A DNA stretch of 64,000 nucleotides from Gnetum montanum (lineage: Eukaryota > Streptophyta > Gnetopsida > Gnetales > Gnetaceae): NCBI GenBank assembly GCA_015680685.1, contig MNCI01007783.1, forward strand, positions 183,922-247,921, in the 5' to 3' direction. The translations under genes and the position numbers were made by a program. Below are positions 60,340 to 64,000 of the stretch, in pieces; position 1 is the first letter of the stretch, and each line of letters starts with the position of its first letter. A model generated the notes under the pieces. It was given only the letters and a program-made list of their open reading frames with translations, ran no database searches and was not told the DNA's origin.

Positions 60340-62510
60340 AAGGACACCCAATGGTTTGGATATGACTAGACTCTAATGTTCCCAAAATTCTTTGATCCAA
60401 ACCTTCCATTTATTAATTCTTACCATTTATTAATGCTTGGATATCCTCCATTTTAATGAGTAAAATTGATAAATGTTTTCCCTTATCCTTAATTTTACAA
60501 TTTTTTGTTTTTTGGTTTTGCATCTTTCCATTTGTTTTTTATCTTTCTATTTTTTTTTTATCTTTTCATTTATTGTTTATCTTTTATATTTTTATGGGTA
60601 ATCTCATCTATGAATAAAACACTCATGTGACTCATTAGTTGAGGTGTTGTTCTATGCTATCAAGTCTCATGTGACTAATTATTTAGATAGTGAGCCCATC
60701 ACATCCACCTAACCATTCTATTAATAAGAGGTTCTACTTTGGGTATGATGATATTCTTGTCATCATGAAAACTTAAAAGTAATTTTGTGCTTATTATGCC
60801 TAGCCCAAAAAATGAAGGACTAAGAGGGAATGACTAGGGTATGACATCAAGGGGACTTGTGGATTATTTTTGGTGACATATGTGGGTGCTATCATGTAGC
60901 CTGGTTGTACCAAGATCCTTGTAGATCTAACAAAAAATGGAAGTAAGAGTAATAAAGCCACTCAATAAAGAAATTGAATACTATTCTAGAGGCCCCATTG
61001 GAAAGACATGCATCCATGTCTAAAGGTTGGCGGCTTCTCCAGTTCACTAATTGGAAAGGAAAAAGTGCCAAAGTAGCTAGAAAGAAAAAAAAAGGTGAAA
61101 GGAAAGATCAAGAAAAAAAGAATGTGCTGTAGAGAAATTCCAAATCACTCCTCTGTTGGAAAAAATGCCAAGTGATCGTATGCCCTGCTATCATCGTGCT
61201 CTTATGGTTGTTGATTATTGGATGAAACAATACAATGTCCCTGATCAGAGGAATGAACTTGATCTTGATTTTGAAGTGTTGGGCTAATGACACATTGATC
61301 ATGCCCTACACTTAGTATTCATTTTTCCCTAGGTCAGTTACCTCATGTCTTGATCTCTACAATCCCTTTTACAATTTGCCTCATCTTACTATTCATGAAT
61401 TTTTAACTTGTGTCTTGTGCAGCATCGAACTCATACCTCATCACAATAGTATTTACATGTGTGTGTGTTTTTTCTCACTGCTATAGATTAAATTTAACCT
61501 TTAAGTGCCTACGGGCATTTCTAGATGTGGTTATGTAAGGGCATGATAGGTAGAAACTTGCTTTGGGGAGAACCCACTTGCATGACTTTTGTAATTTGTA
61601 CTTATTGCACAACACCACATCATTTTATACCCTTTGAGTGCTCCATTTCGAAATCTATTCTTTCCTTTGTCATCATTTTATCAAACATTCTTTAGAATTA
61701 GTATATGTTCCTTTTATGTGTCACCTAAATAGATTAGGTTGACATTAAACTTTTAGGACACCTTTCTTGAAAAATCTCTAACTCTAGAATCATAGTAAGC
61801 AATGAATTAAATATTTATTAAAAGTAATGAGTAAGGTATAAGATAACTGAATTTCTTTAAACAACCTTACTAACAATTGGTCCTTGTGTGATTACAAATG
61901 GTCCCTAAAAAAGGACAACAAGGAGGACCTTCTTAAGGTGCAAGTAAATGCCCAAGAGGAGGCAGAGGCCAAGGACCTCCTATAGAATATGCAAAGTAGG
62001 AGGCATAATCATTCAGCATCCATTAGGAAACTCCTATCACTTCACAATCTTACCAAGAAAAAGGTGGAGAGGTTATAGTTAGAGCCTATGAAGAGGAATG
62101 ATGGCTATGTGTGGCATAGTATGTCAAGGCCAATAAGATGTTTCCAAAATTACCATGTTCATGGGAGGTACTGACTACATCAAACATTGGAGTATCAGCA
62201 TGGATGGTATAAGACCCCTAAACCGAAGAGGAAAAAACTTCAGGCACTCCTTCAGAGCCATCAACTTCCAAAACCTAGAGCACAAGACAAGGGAAAGAGA
62301 CCCATGGAGGAATCATCACCACCAGGAATCACATGAGTTCTAATAAATTTCTGTAACTCTATGCTTGTGTCCCAATTTTGTTTTGTTTAATTCCACACTA
62401 CAAGATAAGTAAATTCCTAGTAGTTAATAATCCCATACCTATCCACTATGTAATTAATTGCACTTGTTCTCATTTTTTTTTATTCAAGGAAGAGTTGTTA
62501 TTTAGTCATG
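60340..62510 (+). other. Interior of element D downstream of gag
   Basis: About 2.2 kb where pol would normally lie. No DSG, YMDD/FMDD, RNase H or integrase block is seen on either strand. Short coding-like pieces are visible: MPCYHRALMVVDYWMKQY near 61160-61230 and a basic stretch near 62155-62343 (ending RNHHHQESHEF). Their origin is unknown. Confidence 0.5.
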
Positions 62511-62516
62511 GGGGTA
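62507..62516 (+). promoter_or_regulatory. Purine tract before the right LTR of D
   Basis: CATGGGGGTA ends exactly at the LTR start TGATGAAG (62517). Element B has CATGGAGGTA at the same place. It is the likely plus-strand primer. Confidence 0.55.
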
Positions 62517-63402
62517 TGATGAAGTATTCATTGGATAGTATCGACTGGGCTGTGTTGATGAAGCCCCGTAAATGTGGCCGCATCAACATGGCTTCGTTGA
62601 TGCATCTTTCCACACGTTGACATGGCTTCATCAACGTAGAGTTCATTTTCTGCTATAAATATGCATGCACCTGCCACATTTAGAAACCTTTTTCTCAAGT
62701 TGTAGCAAAGCTCTTGTAGTTTGTTTCCATAGGAGTTAGACTATTTTCCCAAGTGCATGCTTGTAGTGTGATGCTTGTAATTGTATGGAACCTTTATTCA
62801 AGTGTGATGTACTTGGAAATGCACATGATCAACAATAAAGATCGAGATTACTCCATCATTGTAGCATTCACTTAGTTTTAATTATTTAATTATTATTATT
62901 ATTTATTATTTTCATAGTTAATATTTCTTTACCATCATTTACTATTTCGTTTGTTAAATGTGGAATGAGTACAACTTAATCACAAACATTGAAGTGTAAC
63001 TACTTGGTAACCTAGTAGCCTATGTAGGAGTGCTCAAATAATGTCCGCTTGGTAATCCTAGGAGTAGTACATGAGGTGCAAGATGTGTATGGATGATTAA
63101 GAATGGATGCTCATCACACTTAGTCTAGTTTACACTTTATTTCGTATTGCTTATTAGTTTAATCAAGATTATTTTCCATTGTCTCTAGGAGTAGCCTAGT
63201 GTTAGAAAAAATATCATACACCTCATTCTGGACTAAACCATATGTGACAAAGCAATTACTAGTCTAGGTGCAAAGACAACAAACTATGATCAATGTGTAA
63301 CTATCTAGATACCACAACTAGTCCATCTACGGAGTTCAAATGGATCATGCGTACACACTCAGATTTGTATGGTTGAGTGTAGGGGTACCTCGCCACTCAT
63401 CA
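62517..63402 (+). repeat. Right (3') LTR of element D
   Basis: 886 bases, TGATGAAG...CCACTCATCA, paired with 57141-58018. The small length difference comes from minor indels, such as a longer ATT run near 62880-62905. Confidence 0.9.
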
Positions 63403-63407
63403 CTCAT
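63403..63407. repeat. Target-site duplication of element D, right
   Basis: CTCAT, identical to 57136-57140. Confidence 0.8.
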
Positions 63408-64000
63408 CAACTTCTATAGGCACAAACTCCATAAAAGAACCAAAATTCAACTCCATAGTGATTGTGGATATAATTGAATTTTTTGATGATTTCTTAAATT
63501 TAGTCATTTGCAAGTATGAGCTACTAGCTTAGTTTTGAACTGGAGGATGTTTTGTAGCCTCTACTTACATGGACTACCCTGATTGTGGTGTTGACTATAG
63601 GATAAAATAAGATTAAGCTTTCGACTCTTTAGTAAAAGGTTGTCCTTCTCCTAATCATTCACCTGTTTCTCTAAGTCTCTTCTCTCTAGGCTATGATGGA
63701 TGTCCAACTTTAGAGACTCTTTTTAGTGGCAAATGCAAATAAAAAGGACTTTGATTATCGATAAATTTAGAAAATATTCCTACTTGTTCATATCCTCTTG
63801 TTAGATTTTGGATTTTGATTGAAATTATAAAATATTGTCAATTTTATTTTTAATTATGATTGTAACATTGGAATTTCATTAATTTCAAAAAAGTACCAAT
63901 TATTAAGTAGCCTTAATTGTAAGAGTTTTTTAGAATTAGAAACATTTGTAATATGAATAATTTTCTTGCTTAAGCTTCATTTATTAATTACAAATTATAA
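63408..64000. other. Right flank, nothing recognised
   Basis: AT-rich sequence without repeats or protein motifs that I can identify. It continues the locus interrupted by D. Confidence 0.4.

Larger units (their letters stand above)
57141..63402 (+). mobile_element. Element D: complete gag-only LTR retrotransposon (TR-GAG-like)
   Basis: A structurally complete 6.26-kb insertion: two LTRs (878 and 886 bases), a perfect 5-bp target duplication, a primer-binding site after the left LTR and a purine tract (CATGGGGGTA) before the right LTR. The ~4.5-kb interior has a gag region (58150-60330), but I find no protease, RT, RNase H or integrase block. This fits the non-autonomous classes called TR-GAG or LARD. 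Shared LTR ends, PBS type and purine tract with A, B and C suggest it used their enzymes. Gag has in-frame stops, so this copy no longer makes a full protein. The LTR divergence shows that the insertion is old. Confidence 0.8.

Overview
The window looks like intergenic DNA from a large seed-plant nuclear genome. It is AT-rich and packed with old, stop-riddled retrotransposons and Helitron remains, with only a small low-copy island. Gymnosperm is my guess, from the number of ancient LTR elements and from CEP-type peptide genes, which are known only from seed plants; the sequence does not prove it. One ambiguous base (n) lies at 49066.

Layout. 1-7034: minus-strand Ty3/gypsy element A (integrase, RNase H, RT, protease, gag, 5' LTR), running off the left edge. 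7240-9840: minus-strand Ty1/copia gag with a probable LTR and a SINE-like insertion. 9861-12250: minus-strand RTE-type LINE. 13390-15150: plus-strand L1-type LINE. 15217-16525: a ~515-bp direct repeat carrying tRNA-like SINE heads. 16540-22240: the low-copy island, with a CEP-like gene (17704-17987) and a broken, truncated relative (20472-20572). 22247-30121: minus-strand Ty3/gypsy element B with both LTRs. 30122-30720: copia integrase fragment. 30721-36480: plus-strand gypsy element C (partial LTR, gag, protease, no RT). 36940-37320: SINE-like repeats. 37930-38960: LINE fragment. 39626-39931: a second, intact CEP-like gene. 40530-42700: minus-strand LINE. 43914-49330: Helitron-derived region X1. 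49990-52247: plus-strand LINE. 52248-56503: element X2, with ~330-bp terminal inverted repeats around Helitron fragments. 57141-63402: element D, an LTR retrotransposon with gag but no visible pol and a perfect 5-bp target-site duplication.

The only plausible host protein genes are the two short secreted-peptide precursors and their relic. All three copies have a TATA-like box about 95-120 bases before the ATG and, where intact, a signal peptide. The two fuller copies carry a C-terminal SPG(V/I)GH core, as in CEP hormones, followed by a 13-residue tail of identical length. The first has an apparent one-base frameshift in its signal-peptide region; the 39626 copy is open throughout.

The gypsy elements A-D appear to be one extended group. 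Where the ends survive they share the LTR start TGATGAA or a close variant, an LTR end in (C)TCATCA, and a primer-binding site resembling the tRNA-Asp type. D lacks recognisable enzymes and was probably mobilised by an autonomous relative. The most unusual structures are D, X2 and the CEP-like family.
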